Shown piece by piece: positions 11,241 through 22,126 of a DNA stretch of 64,000 bases. The notes beneath the pieces are model-generated. The model ran no database searches. It was not told where the DNA came from and worked only from the letters and a program-made list of their open reading frames with translations. Each line of letters starts with the position of its first letter. Positions within the stretch are counted from its first letter, which is position 1. The stretch spans positions 47,844,502 through 47,908,501 of the forward strand of contig CAXKWD010000008.1 in the NCBI GenBank assembly GCA_964059195.1, given 5' to 3'. The translations under genes and the position numbers were made by a program. Origin of the DNA: Ectobius pallidus. Lineage: Eukaryota > Arthropoda > Insecta > Blattodea > Ectobiidae.

Positions 11241-13715
11241 TTATTGTCTACAGTAATTTTCTAGAGCCATGGTTGCCGCATCCATCTCTTCCTTCGAGAG
11301 GTAATAACTACGGCCAGTGGGACATGTAGGTTGCACAAGGGTGAGGATCTGAGAGAGAGGCACAGTCAGTTTATTTGGACAGTCACTTTTGAAAGTAAAT
11401 GATGGAGAAGGACCTGCAGGGTGCAGAAACATCAGTTCCACTATCTGTGCTGTCTCATTTTTGTCCACAACTACACCAAGCCACCAATGATTGTTGTTCT
11501 CACATGTAACATATCCTTTTACTTCTGCTAGCTTCAGCCTCTGTTGCACACGTGGTCCTAACACTGAAAAAGTGGATGACTGTTCACTTCTTGAAAATAC
11601 CTTTGTCAACAACACTTTATCTGACAATGGGATGAAACTGTGGAACTTCTGTGTGCCTGGTATTGCTTTTGTAGACAGAAATCTGTCTGCAAGTATTTTT
11701 TCCTCTTTGTTGTATTGTGCTTCATTGAAGAAGAAGAACTGCATGGAGTCGATGTTTTCCTCACTCCATGTAAACAGCTGTGCTGGTGTCATGATTTGAT
11801 GCTCGTATGGCCGCTGTAGGCTTGCCTTTCCTGCAAGTCTTTTCACAGTACCACCCAGACCGTCACATACTCCTTTCCCATGGGCTGTTGCATAGAAATG
11901 CCACTCTGCCTCAATTCCAAAATCATGAACATGGTGGCATAAGTTTGAAAAGTTTTTTCTGTTTTTAAATTGCGCAGCTGCACCATCTGAGAAGTAGTAA
12001 ATTTTTTTCAAATCTCTAATTACTTCCAACTTCAAATGAGAGATAAGCCTTTTCTGGAATAAATGAACAGCAGTGGTGTCATGCTGTAGACATTCAGAGA
12101 TACATACAATACTTTTGTAGTGTATATTATGATCATTGTAGTAGACTGCTATAGGAAAAATAGTTGCTTGATCATTGTTCCAATGAAAAGACTGGGCTTC
12201 ATCCTGTAGTACAAACGAATAATTTTCTGCAAAGTCCATACATACCACAGCTTCATTTACTCCAATATTCTGCTTCAAGTGATTATAATATTCTGCCTGT
12301 CTTCTTGCAATAAAAGAATGTCTCTTCAAAATCAACAACTGTTCACACAAAGTTTCTATAAACTCATCTGCAGTTTTGATGAAGGTTACTAAATTACATC
12401 TGTCAACAGAAACCCACTGCTTGTATGTAATGTTGTCCACCAGTTCATTATCTAGCAGCAACTGTAACTCATCTTTCAAATTATCTACACCTGGACATGA
12501 AGGACATTCATTAAGGTGGCTTGCTGTGCCTGGCTCTTCACACATTAACTTCGCTAAACAGGAATTATAATTACTTATATCTGTGCCATCATTCAGTGTA
12601 ATTTGTTTGGATTTCAACACTTGTAGCATTAATTTAACATTCTGATGCACTGTACAAACGCATACTGTGTGGGTACCACTTCCTCCAGCCAAGACGCAAT
12701 GTTTAGGTCGTAAATCAGCAAATTTCGAAAATCCAATCTTATCAGTAGGATTTTTGTTTTTGAACAGCTCGTACACTTCCTTCAAGTTGCCCATCACTAG
12801 CCTCTTCTGTACATGAATTCTACTACTGTCACCCGTTTTCACAGAAACAAAATCTTTTTTTCCAGGCATAAGACGGCTGACATCATCACTGTTGTAGAAC
12901 CCTATTACCTTCTCAATCACAGATTCATTTAAAACCTTTCCTGGTTTAGGATTTGGTGTTGCCAGAATACCCTTCGCTTTCACCAATGCTTTAGCTTTTC
13001 TTGCCATTCTGTTGCTAACCTGAAATTCATTTTGTATTTCACTGCATGACCAGCTTTTAGGTAGTACTGTTAAAATTTGCAATTTTTCACTAACACTTAT
13101 ATTTTCTTCTTGAAACTTTTCTTTTAGCTGACAAATGACTTCACATGATTCTGATTTATGGTCAACAGTTTTCTCTGTATTTGTACTTGCTGCTGTTAGT
13201 ACCTTTTCTGTCAAACATTTTTTTATTTTACTGTATTTTTTATCACAGTATGATTTCATTTGCAACTTCCTCTTAGCAACAGGTGACTCCTCTAGAGAGC
13301 TTAGAGACTTATTAAGGTACTCTAAGGTAACATCTAAAGCTACAAATGATTCATCAACATTAGTAGGCCTAGTGGTATTGGCTACTGGTACTAAACAGTC
13401 ATCTGTTGTATCTGTAACCTGTTTCTGCTTTGATAGTTCTTTCCTACAACTGTCACAAATTTTCATACCTACCACAATGGTGTCAAACATGTCACACATC
13501 CAGTCAGTAACAGGCCTCACACTTCTTTTCACACCCTGATGTCTGTCTTTCTTGAAAGGGTTGCAGCAGAAAATCTTTGCTGTTTCACTTACTTTTTCAG
13601 CCATACTGGGGAAATACACAATGCCTATTTTAATCACTGAACCCACTACTTTACATGCAGCAATACAGTCTTTGTACAGCCTTTGAAGAAAGGAAGCACA
13701 CTGCATGAGAGTCAA
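11241..13715 (-). CDS. Putative DDE/D transposase, 824 aa, intact
   Basis: This is the longest open frame in the window and the only clearly intact transposon gene. An N-terminal cysteine pattern (C50-C51, C74, C87-x2-C90) suggests a zinc-binding module. Residues 215-250 look like a helix-turn-helix (WSCSEIQNEFQVSNRMARKA). A second Cys/His region spans 340-407 (VCVCTVHQNVKLM; HLNECPSC). The likely RNase H-like core follows, with acidic blocks MDFAENYS (D494), YYFSDGAAAQFKN (D577) and IEAEWHFYATAHGKGVCDG (E602, E604, D618). I recognise this as a recurrent uncharacterised transposon protein of arthropods and molluscs. Initiation could instead be at Met38 (13604; MAEKVSETAKIF), just before the first cysteines. 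The gene lies entirely between the inverted arms. Which acidic residues are catalytic is inference. Confidence 0.85.
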   Translation of the reverse strand: MTLMQCASFLQRLYKDCIAACKVVGSVIKIGIVYFPSMAEKVSETAKIFCCNPFKKDRHQGVKRSVRPVTDWMCDMFDTIVVGMKICDSCRKELSKQKQVTDTTDDCLVPVANTTRPTNVDESFVALDVTLEYLNKSLSSLEESPVAKRKLQMKSYCDKKYSKIKKCLTEKVLTAASTNTEKTVDHKSESCEVICQLKEKFQEENISVSEKLQILTVLPKSWSCSEIQNEFQVSNRMARKAKALVKAKGILATPNPKPGKVLNESVIEKVIGFYNSDDVSRLMPGKKDFVSVKTGDSSRIHVQKRLVMGNLKEVYELFKNKNPTDKIGFSKFADLRPKHCVLAGGSGTHTVCVCTVHQNVKLMLQVLKSKQITLNDGTDISNYNSCLAKLMCEEPGTASHLNECPSCPGVDNLKDELQLLLDNELVDNITYKQWVSVDRCNLVTFIKTADEFIETLCEQLLILKRHSFIARRQAEYYNHLKQNIGVNEAVVCMDFAENYSFVLQDEAQSFHWNNDQATIFPIAVYYNDHNIHYKSIVCISECLQHDTTAVHLFQKRLISHLKLEVIRDLKKIYYFSDGAAAQFKNRKNFSNLCHHVHDFGIEAEWHFYATAHGKGVCDGLGGTVKRLAGKASLQRPYEHQIMTPAQLFTWSEENIDSMQFFFFNEAQYNKEEKILADRFLSTKAIPGTQKFHSFIPLSDKVLLTKVFSRSEQSSTFSVLGPRVQQRLKLAEVKGYVTCENNNHWWLGVVVDKNETAQIVELMFLHPAGPSPSFTFKSDCPNKLTVPLSQILTLVQPTCPTGRSYYLSKEEMDAATMALENYCRQ

Positions 13716-13858
13716 GGCACAACTGAAGCCAGGTCCAACAGGTTACAACTTGCATTCCCTGGCTGACTCACATGCTTGCAGACTGTGTTTACTCATACCC
13801 ATTTGACCACTTGCACAAGTTGGTATATGCATGTTGGTAAACAACTCCCTGGACAAAG

Positions 13859-14395
13859 GAATGGATTTTAGAATTAAGTGCAATATTCCTGTGTCATATA
13901 TTCTTACCCAGCGTGCATAGTATTTGTTATAAATGTAAAAAAATATGATCCCATTGTGATCCCTTATCAAAACTTGTAGGACATGATGCTGAAATATGTA
14001 TGTTTCTATGAGAATTGTTTCAAAATTTTCAAAATATAGGTTTTTGAAAAATTCAGTTTTCAATTTTTTTTTGGGTAACCTTGAAAATATTTTTTTTCGA
14101 AAGTAGTCGTGTGACGTATCAAATTAAAGCTCATAATGTAAGCTACATTTTGATACTTTTCCCACTCATCTATGTCAATTCCAGCTTGATTTATGCGTCA
14201 TTTTGTGATTGCACTTATGCAGAAAATTTGGTTTTTTTCCATATTTCAGAAGGGTATAACTGGAAAACTACAACACATAAAAATCTGATATTTTGTACTT
14301 CAACATATCTCAGGTGGTACTTCATGACAACCAAGTATGACTAAAATCGGAGGTGGTCACGTTTTTCCATTGGTTCACTTGACATGGAATGACCC
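13859..14395 (-). repeat. Right ~540-bp terminal inverted repeat
   Basis: Inverse of 10627-11170. It holds the presumed promoter side of the transposase gene, whose start codon lies 144 bp inside the arm's inner edge. Confidence 0.85.
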
Positions 14396-15838
14396 GATTG
14401 TGGGGATATTCATCCACTGTTAAGCTGGAATAACAATTGTCACAAAACTGTGTTTTATTGATGTCATCTCGTTTATTATGATGTTAACCTATTCCCAGTG
14501 AATTAGCCGAGCTCAATGTTAATCACTAAATTAGATATAATTTTTTTAATATCAGTAGGTGCAAATATCAGTCAACTCCGTAACGGAGCGTTTTCCAGTC
14601 CTAATATCCACAATTTGAAATATTAAATCATTTTTATTCCTTGTTTTTATAGGTCATTGGCTTGTGATTCACCTTGTATCAATTTTATCTCAAATATTTA
14701 CTATAATGGACAAAAAAAATTAAAACTTTTAATTTAGAATATAGAATCAAGATTTTTTAATGCTAAATTTTGTTACTATGGTCAGAGTTTTTAATGTAAA
14801 ATATTTATTTTCATATCCCATGCATGCTAAGAATAGAGTGCATAAATGCCTCCTCATTAAGAAAAAAAAATTTAAAAATTAGTGCTAACTATTGCCACTT
14901 TACTTAGAAAAATGGGGTGGAGACTGCGTTATGGTGTGGACATTCATTTCAAGATGTGGACATGTTTTCGATAATGTATTCATATAATGAGGTAAATACA
15001 ATTAATAAGCTAAATTTAAATTAAATTAAAAATATGCAAACCAATCAAGTCACCACTGTAACAGTGTTCAACTCCGTCACGAAGAAATTCGGGACGGAGT
15101 TGACTTTTTTTTTTCTTCATAAGTTTTCGAAGTTAATACCGAAAAAAACGACGATTCATTACATGCTTTATCTTCAAATACAGCCAAAAATTCTTTGCCA
15201 GACTAAAAATATTTATAAAAATCACAAAATCACACTTTTTCTACGTTACGGTGTTGACATCAATTAAGGTACTTTCCTGAAAAATCTGGTTTTTTGCTCT
15301 TACGCTTCCTACAATCACACAAGGAATATTTTTGTGGTTGCCATTGTTCTTCCGAATTAACTTATGGCCGTAGTTAATGCCGCAATAGCATAGTTGGCAT
15401 AAATTTAATTTCTACATGCGTTACGGTGTTGACTGGAGTAATGCAGGGACACTCAGTTAAGCACTTAAATAAAAATAAATAACACAGTACAAATAAGAAT
15501 AAAATAATTATCGTAAAATCATCAATGAGAGTGAGCATACCTTCTGCAGTTCCTGTATTTACAATTTTTTTAGAAGACTTCTCGGACAATTTCTTAGCTT
15601 TCATACATGCAATACTTCGAGTTGGGACATTGATTTCATGGGTAATTTGTAGTTCCTGTCAACATTTCAAGCTATTAAATGCCACAATATATCAGAATAA
15701 AAATATACTTCTTTATATTTTAACTAGATAAATGATGATTACATACGAGTAAATAGTAAAAAGGGAGGAAATTTCTAATTTACGAGACTGACAAGGCTGG
15801 GACATGAAATTCCCCACAATCGGAAGAATGACCCATTA

Positions 15839-16560
15839 ATAGTAATATAATTTATATTTATATTAATTTTCTCCTGGCTGTATGGGGTAAGGTAGGAGAA
15901 ATAAGTCAAAAGTGTAGATCTATGTACACATTATGCAACAGAGATAATATAAACTAAGGGATGGTTTGTGAATTGCAGGGCACGGAAAATTTCATAAGCA
16001 GCACTACAAAAATAGAACGCAGGATCTTTATAATTGGCATCTCAACATCCGATAAAGACACACATACGCAAAAATTGTTTTGCAATGCATTCTACATATA
16101 TCGCACAATACTTCAAAGCATTTTTCCTGATTTTTTCATTAAAAATAAAATCTTCTTGCCTTAACTATAGCTTGCTAGCATGCTCTTAAACTCTCGGCAA
16201 TTCGCCGCACATTTAACTGGTGCTTATGTTGTTAAATTATAATATGAAAAAAGCGTAATAAGATATTAAACTAATAAGGGATTTGCCATGCTAATTAGAC
16301 ATAAAAATTACTAACACAAATGAAAAGAAAACATAAAAAATAATCCAACAAATGTATAAATAAAAGTAGTTCGGATTTACGAAGTTAGAAAAACGCTTGA
16401 TTCATTCCATTTCCCCATCGGGTCAATCTTGCAGTATGAGTACAAGTAGTCAGTTAATATATTATTATTGTTGTTATTATTATTATTATTATTGAGTTCA
16501 CGAATAAATTATTTAAAGATGCTTACGTTATTGCTGTTAAGTAATGAAAAAGATGCTTGC
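15839..16560. other. No gene seen; short (TTA)n run
   Basis: AT-rich flank of the nested transposons. An imperfect (TTA/TTG)n microsatellite lies at about 16460-16494. Confidence 0.5.
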
Positions 16561-16564
16561 TAAT

Positions 16565-17275
16565 ACCTCAATACCATTCTGATAGCTTTAGCACCTGCAG
16601 GAATTAATATTACTCGTAAACCATTATAGATATAAAGGCGGTACTCGATTTATAATAAGATTCAAATATTTCACTAAAACTTGCATGTTGAATCTCTTTC
16701 TGGACACAAAAATAAAAACAATTGTCGCATATTCAAATTTGCTTCGCCCTCGACATTTCACGATTGTTTCAAATCATTCAGACAGCTGTAGCACCCGGAA
16801 TAATTACCACTCATTTACTCGTAAACCGTTAGAGATATAAAGGTGGTACTTAATGTAAAATAAAATTCAAATATGTCACTAAAACTTTCTCACTTGAAGT
16901 TTTTACAGGACACAAATATGAAAAAAATTGTCGCATAGTCAAATTTCGCTTCACCCTCCATGAATTTAGTGTAATTGGTGATGTTTATATAATGAATTAA
17001 AAACACTTATGTCCACATTTTTAAGTCTCTGTTTTAACCATCAGAAGGACTGTTGTGTGTAGATTATTTCTGCATAAATTTCACAGAAATAGGACCAAGG
17101 GTTAATTAAAGATAGCGAGTTTAATCATAAGATGCCAAACTATCATGATGCAGCATTCAGAAATTGAAACGCAAACGAAGGTGCTGCCAGTGTTTCGGTG
17201 GACCGCCGCTCTCCCTATACCCACCATTGCTTGAGCGGCCGAGTCATCACACTTTCTCCCTCTATTCATTATGCT
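16565..17275 (-). repeat. Dispersed repeat R, copy 1, with internal ~206-bp tandem duplication
   Basis: This tract is the inverse of 63351-64000 and starts (minus strand) ATAATGAATAGAGGGAGAAA. The far part carries two diverged tandem units, recognisable by TTTACTCGTAAACC...AGATATAAAGG...GGTACT at about 16610-16650 and 16815-16855. Each also contains GGACACAAA and TTGTCGCATA. It has no convincing protein, although an open 101-codon frame covers the near end in both copies (MNRGRKCDDSAAQAMVGIG). The family is unknown to me. Confidence 0.75.
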
Positions 17276-18385
17276 GAAACTAAAGAAGAAGATGGGCAGT
17301 TTCGGAAACTCTTCCGTCATAGATGTAAATCTAGACAGGGGAAGCTTCACCACATGGACTACACCTAAATAAGCTTGGAAATAAATTAATGGGCGAGACC
17401 ATAGCAAAGGAGATATCGCGGCTTACAGCAAGTCTAGTCAGGGACTCGATCTCTATGGAATGGACCGAAAACAGCAACAAAGGAACTGCAGATATGAAAG
17501 AACCAGTGGGAAGTATTGACTACAGCCAGGAAAATGCAGGTATGGAAGATCCGATGGGAAGAATCAACACCAGCCAGGATACTACAGATATGGGAGTTCC
17601 AGAGGGGAGTATCGACGCCAGCCAGGATGCTACAGGTCTTTGTAAATCGCAGAGGACAAGCAAACCAGCAAAAAAGCTAAGTGATGATTTTTTATGAATA
17701 GGCCAAACTGTAATACGGATATTTCTAAGAGGTTATGTTTTAATATGCCTAAAAAATCACATAGTTCTACTATTAAGGTATTCATCAAAACTGTCAAAGT
17801 CTAGGCAATAAGAAATTAAATCTTGAAGTATTGTTAACCGATATTGATTTAGACATTCTTTGTCTTACCGAACACTGGATGTCAGAAGATGAACTAGATT
17901 ATTGTGCTCTAGCAAACCATTTTTTAGTTTCTAAATTCTGTAGGAAAAATAAAAAAAACATGGTGGGTCTTGTATTTTCGTTAAATTTGGTTTGGAAGCA
18001 GGTCCCTATACAGCTTTTGAAAACATGAATATTGAAGAACATTTTGAGGCTAGTACAGTGGAACTTCCATTGTTAAAATTGGTTATAATATGTATCTAAA
18101 GAACTCCTAGCAGTGACGTACTTATTAGGAACCTTGACATAATAGTAAACAGTTTACTGAAAAAAGGCAAACAAGTTATTGTAATAGATTTGCAATGTAG
18201 ATTTCTTAAAGCATAATATAAATATGCACTTGCAATCAATGTTGGATTCATATGGCTTAAAGGCAATTATAGATGTTCCAACAAGAATAGGTGCAACCAA
18301 ACAGTCACCTATAGATCAAATAATACTGAATACAAATTTATGGGAATATAACTTTAATGTATTAGAAACAGGTTTTTCTGATCTT
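17276..18385 (+). pseudogene. LINE fragment: ORF1 C-terminus and AP endonuclease
   Basis: The frame at 17300-17697 begins with a typical SGNH-ORF1 tail (LDRGSFTT, then GLHLNKLGNKL after a frame change). It then shows three imperfect repeats of about 18 residues (EPVGSIDYSQ, DPMGRINTSQ, VPEGSIDASQ) and ends RTSKPAKKLSDDFL. From about 17820 an apurinic endonuclease of a CR1-like LINE is readable in pieces: ILCLTEHWMSEDEL, FLVSKFCRKN, VIICIYRTPSSD and TRIGATKQSPIDQIILN. It breaks off at about 18385 against an RTE fragment in the opposite orientation. Frameshifts and stops make it inactive. The short repeats in the ORF1 tail are not something I know from the family. Confidence 0.7.
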
Positions 18386-18386
18386 C

Positions 18387-19640
18387 TTCTTTTGTCTTCA
18401 ATCCTTAGATTGGTTTGCAGCGATTCTCCATTCTGATCTTCTTTCTGCCTTCCTTTTAAATTCTTTGTATGTCTTACAGTTCATGTCATCCTTAATTTGC
18501 TATTCTTGCCTTCAATTGTGCCTACGATAATGATTTTTAAAAGACTTTGGTGCCTTAGTAAATGCCCTGAGTTTTATTCTTCTTTTTCTTATTTGGTTTC
18601 AAATTTCTTTCTCTGCTTTTGCTCTCTCATAAACTTCCTCATTGGTAATTTTATCAATCCAGCTAATTTCCAGCATTTTTCTGTAGCACCATGTTTCAAA
18701 TACTCCTATTCTTCTTTCTGATTTCAGGATTCACCAAGTTTAACATCCATACATTACGCTCCATACATATGTTTTCATCAAATTCTTTCTTATTTCTAAA
18801 CTAATATTATTGGATGTGAATAATTTATTTTTCTTACTGAAAGCAAGTTTTGCTTGATGTATTCTACTAATAATGGGGTACGCAGTAGTGTAGTGGTTGA
18901 GGCGCTGCGCTACAAACCGGAGGGTCGTGGGTTCGATCCCCGATGAGGTCGATGGAGTTTTTCAACTGGCCTAATCCTTCTGGTGGCACTATGGCCATGG
19001 GGTCGACTCAGCCTCTAACAGAAATGAGTACCAGGAGTAATCCTGGGGGTAAAGACGGCCGGTGCGTAGGGCTGACAACCTTACCACCTTCATGTGCCGA
19101 ATGTCCAAAATCTGGGAGCGTCAACCTCCTGGAACCCTCTGGGCCTCCATGGCCTGTATAGGGAATACTTTACTATTCTACTAATAATTTCTTGTTTACT
19201 TCTTCCATCAGATGTTATTTTGCTGCCTAGATATTGAAATTCTTCATTTTCATCCAATAATTCTCTGTTCAATCTAATTTGAGTTCCTTTTTTTCCCCCC
19301 TCGTTTTTCTTGCAAGTTCAAACTTTTGTTTTCGGTTTATTAATATTTAAGAGATAATTATTTCTTAAAGTGTTTTCCAATCTACTAATAAAAAGTTCTA
19401 AATCTCTTTTATTTTCCATTAAAATTGCAATGTCATCTGCAAATCGGAGCATGTTAATTTTAAGTTACTGTATTTTTATAACCATGTCTATTCCTTTAGT
19501 GACTTCATTTAATGCTCTTTGTATGTATGCATTGAACAGTATTGGTGATAGTAAACATCCTTGTCTTACACCTTTCCTTATATGAGCTATTTCTTGACTG
19601 TTTCCACAGTTTCTGATCATTATGCACAAATTTTAGAATT
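18387..19640 (-). pseudogene. RTE-like LINE reverse transcriptase fragment, split by a SINE
   Basis: Read on the minus strand from about 19620, the order is KGVRQGCLLSPILFNAYI, the catalytic RFADDIAILMEN, then ENEEFQYLGSKITSDGRS and KQEIISRI. A SINE (18875-19173) then interrupts. The remaining RT C-terminal and tail sequence to about 18390 carries many stops. The YLGSKIT...G motif is typical of RTE/BovB-type enzymes. Confidence 0.72.
18875..19173 (+). mobile_element. tRNA-derived SINE with 15-bp TSD
   Basis: The head has a box A-like TAGTGTAGTGGTTGAGGCG and a box B GGTTCGATCCC separated as in a tRNA. A unique body starts CGATGGAGTTTTTCAACTGG. The flanks carry TATTCTACTAATAAT at 18860-18874 and 19174-19188, an exact target duplication inside the RTE fragment. 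It is about 299 bp long and would be mobilised by a LINE partner. Confidence 0.9.
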
Positions 19641-19654
19641 ATATTCTCAACATA

Positions 19655-20650
19655 CAAGTAGAATAGAATAGAATAGAATTTTATTTACACAATGCGACAC
19701 AACATTCTGCAAAATTATGACAATAAAATACTGGTTAAATTTATTAACGGCTGAAGATACATCTTTAAAATTTATTTGTTACAATGAGCAACTTGAGAAT
19801 TTAGGAACAACAAACTGGGCGTACAACATAAAAAAGGGTTTGGAGGGTATAGGGATGGGGTGGGTGTGGGAAAAGGGGATTGAGAATAGAAAAAATATTT
19901 GGAAGAAGATAAGAGGGAGACTAATTGATATCGAGAGGCAGAACATCGAGGCTGATTGTAATGGTAAAGTGTCATTAGAATTACAAGCAGAATTAAAGGC
20001 TAATTGGGGAAGGGAAGCATATATAGAAAGATTGGGTGCGGAAGATAGAGCAGCAATGGCCTGGATTCGCCTGGGAAGATGGAAAACTCAGAGAATTTCG
20101 GATGAGGGAGGGGGGAGAATCTGCCCAATGTGCAGGGGAAATGAAACCTGGGTTCATATCTTGGCGGGATGTGTAATGACAGAGCGCTGGAGAGTTATGA
20201 TGCTACCCGACAAATTTTTAAACTCGCAAAGAAGTAGGGAGGCATGTCAAAATCTATTACTGGATGAGCACAATTGGCACGGGTTATGTAAATTTCTGCA
20301 GAAAGTGAGATGTATGAGAGAAAGCCTAGATTTAGAGAATTAAGGAAATCTAAGTATTATTATTATTTTTTTTATTATTATTATCTTTTTGTTTTTTGTC
20401 TTAATAATGTCTATGTGTCTATGGAATTTTTACTTGTTTGGGGATGGGGGGTTACGTCTGGGGTTATGTAAATAATAGAATATAGTTTTTTTTTCAATTG
20501 GGTTTTTTATGGGGTAATAATTTAAGTGTATGCAGTGAGCACGTATGGTCGACACCGACCCGTGCGCCGGTTAATGTAAATAATGTGATTTATATGTGAG
20601 AATTTTTTTGTGAAAATAAATACACACTACTACTACTACTACTACTACTT
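19655..20650 (+). mobile_element. LINE 3' end (same family as 37.6-kb LINE)
   Basis: An open frame (19717-20343, 208 aa, open upstream) corresponds to the C-terminus of the LINE at 37614-42433: KYWLNLLTAED, then IGMGWVWEKG, AMAWIRLGRWK and the zinc knuckle CPMCRGNETWVHILAGC (C-x2-C-x7-H-x4-C). The 3' UTR ends in an ACT microsatellite at about 20625-20650. It is 5'-truncated at about 19700. A (GAATA)n run lies just before it at 19660-19680. Confidence 0.75.
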
Positions 20651-20654
20651 TTAC

Positions 20655-21545
20655 ATATTTAGTTATCTACATCCACTTTAAACATCTCTTATCTATAAGT
20701 CTAGCACTACCCACTAAGAATCCCCTCATACTATAACCCCTGGGTTTAGTGTATGAATGGGGATTCTGTTTAACTTACCATACCTTTCTTGATTATTTTA
20801 CTCTTGATCTATTTCCTAATTTTTCTCATCCACTTCTCCCTCATTTTTCCTAAATACTCCCCTATATTCCTAGTCTTTTCTTCCACTCTGAATTTCAACA
20901 TCTTGATGGTTACTATCTCATTGTGAAATTTATCCCACTTTGTCTTCCAGATTTCTTCCCCCCACCGTCTTACCCCTACACATTCCGTTAAGTAGTGTGA
21001 TATTCCTTCCTCTTTATTACATAGTACACAACCTTCCTCTCTGTCCTTCCTTAACCCTTTCATATATATCACCCCTGTTCTCATCCATGCATATCCCTCT
21101 CTTCCTTGCTTATCACAACAATCCACATATTTCTCCCTTCCCCACTCTGTTTTAATTACTCTGTATAATCTTAAGGAACTTTTGTTTACAAAGCTTGCCC
21201 AGATCTCTTGTCTTTCCATTGTCCTCTACTCTTTTTCTTACTTCCCTCCAAAATCCTATCTTATTACCTTCTCCTCGTCGCCAAATATCCCCCCTTCCAA
21301 CTTCTTCCAGTATCCATTTAATTTTTTCCACCCAATTATCATGCCTCCTACCTTCATTTAAATACTTCGTACATTCTTTCAATGTGTTAACCTCATCCAC
21401 ATTTATATTGCGATACCAATATCTCAAAATTCTTTCTACCATCATTCCTTTCCATCCTACCCTTCCTAGCTCTGCTAATGCCACTCCCATTGGTGATCCC
21501 CTAGGTAGGCCTAGCACTTCTCTACAAAACATCCTAAACAACTGA
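20655..21545 (-). mobile_element. LINE 3' end, second truncated copy, tail to tail
   Basis: Two overlapping minus-strand frames (21541-21152 and 21219-20809), offset by one frameshift near 21200, encode the same C-terminal region: GLPRGSPMGVALAELGRVGW, RYWYRN, YAWMRTGVIYMKGL and the zinc knuckle CVLCNKEEGISHYLTEC. It is 5'-truncated at about 21545. Its tail points toward the preceding copy, giving a tail-to-tail pair of related elements. Confidence 0.75.
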
Positions 21546-21784
21546 ACTAAAAAATTACATATATTTTATTTACAAATGAGTAAGAGCTCTGATTGTGTAT
21601 TATTATGGCGAAAATAAAAACTCGATCCAACTTACCATTTCCGAGTTGTAGCGCTCTATAGCAGCGCTTGTGACGTCACCTGGCTAGCTCGGGTCGGAAA
21701 GGGAGCATTACACACGAAACAGCCCCAACACAACATAATATTAGTTTTATTGTTGCACTCTTTATTTCTGAGTGTCCATTGTTA

Positions 21785-22126
21785 GAGAGATGTGTGTCCA
21801 TTAACATCATTGACAGTTTTCTTTACAAGATCTTGCCTCCACTCAAATGTTTTCTTGTACTTCCTCTAATAAACCCAATCTCCACATGATTTAGAAAATT
21901 CCACTGAATCACCCACGACTCTTTTTCCTTGATGGAAGTTGTGGTCAAGAGCTGCTATCATTGACCCTAAATACATGCCTTCAAATGAAAAATGGGTTCT
22001 TTTTCGTAGACCTGCATATATAAGACATTCGCTATGATAGGATTCAAGACTTCCTGTGTGACAAAAATGATTGAGATGCATAATATCATTTAAAAATCTG
22101 GTATTCATGCATGTATGCCCATTCAC
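21785..22126 (-). pseudogene. C-terminal piece of an unclassified transposon-associated protein
   Basis: The frame reads CHTGSLESYHSECLIYAGLRKRTHF, FSFEGMYLGSMIAALDHNFHQ and, after one in-frame TAG, KYKKTFEWRQDLVKKTVND. I recognise the HTG.LE.YHS...R..FSF.GM...IAALDHN pattern as the C-terminal block of a recurrent multi-domain transposon-like protein family in fish and arthropods. The function of the block is unknown to me. No N-terminal part is visible. The family assignment is moderate. Confidence 0.45.

Larger units (their letters stand above)
10627..14395. mobile_element. Autonomous long-TIR DNA transposon (3.77 kb), Sola-like by TSD
   Basis: Both tips read GGGTCATTCCATGTCAAGTG inward and continue as inverted arms of about 540 bp (10627 to about 11170; about 13859 to 14395) with roughly 90 percent identity by eye. 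The element is flanked by GATT on both sides (10623-10626 and 14396-14399), a 4-bp TSD confirmed by reconstructing the interrupted outer element. Between the arms lies one intact 824-codon gene on the minus strand. The 4-bp TSD and GGG ends recall the Sola superfamily, but I cannot confirm the superfamily without a search. Confidence 0.88.
10610..15834. mobile_element. Outer non-autonomous DNA transposon interrupted by the 824-aa element
   Basis: The left tip GGGTCATTCTCACGATT (10610-10626) continues, after removal of the inner element and one copy of GATT, as GTGGGGATATTC at 14400 onwards. The right tip, read on the minus strand from 15834, is GGGTCATTCTTCCGATTGTGGGGAATTTC. The flanks carry ATTA at 10606-10609 and 15835-15838, a 4-bp TSD. 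Without the insertion the element is about 1.45 kb and has no open frame of note. It contains several copies of a GTTACGG[T/A]GTTGAC motif on both strands. Its tip shares GGGTCATTC with the inner transposon, so it may be a cross-mobilised relative. Confidence 0.8.

Noticed and set aside
11491..13539. Plus-strand frames of 64-134 codons
   Set aside because: Antisense shadows of the 824-aa transposase gene.
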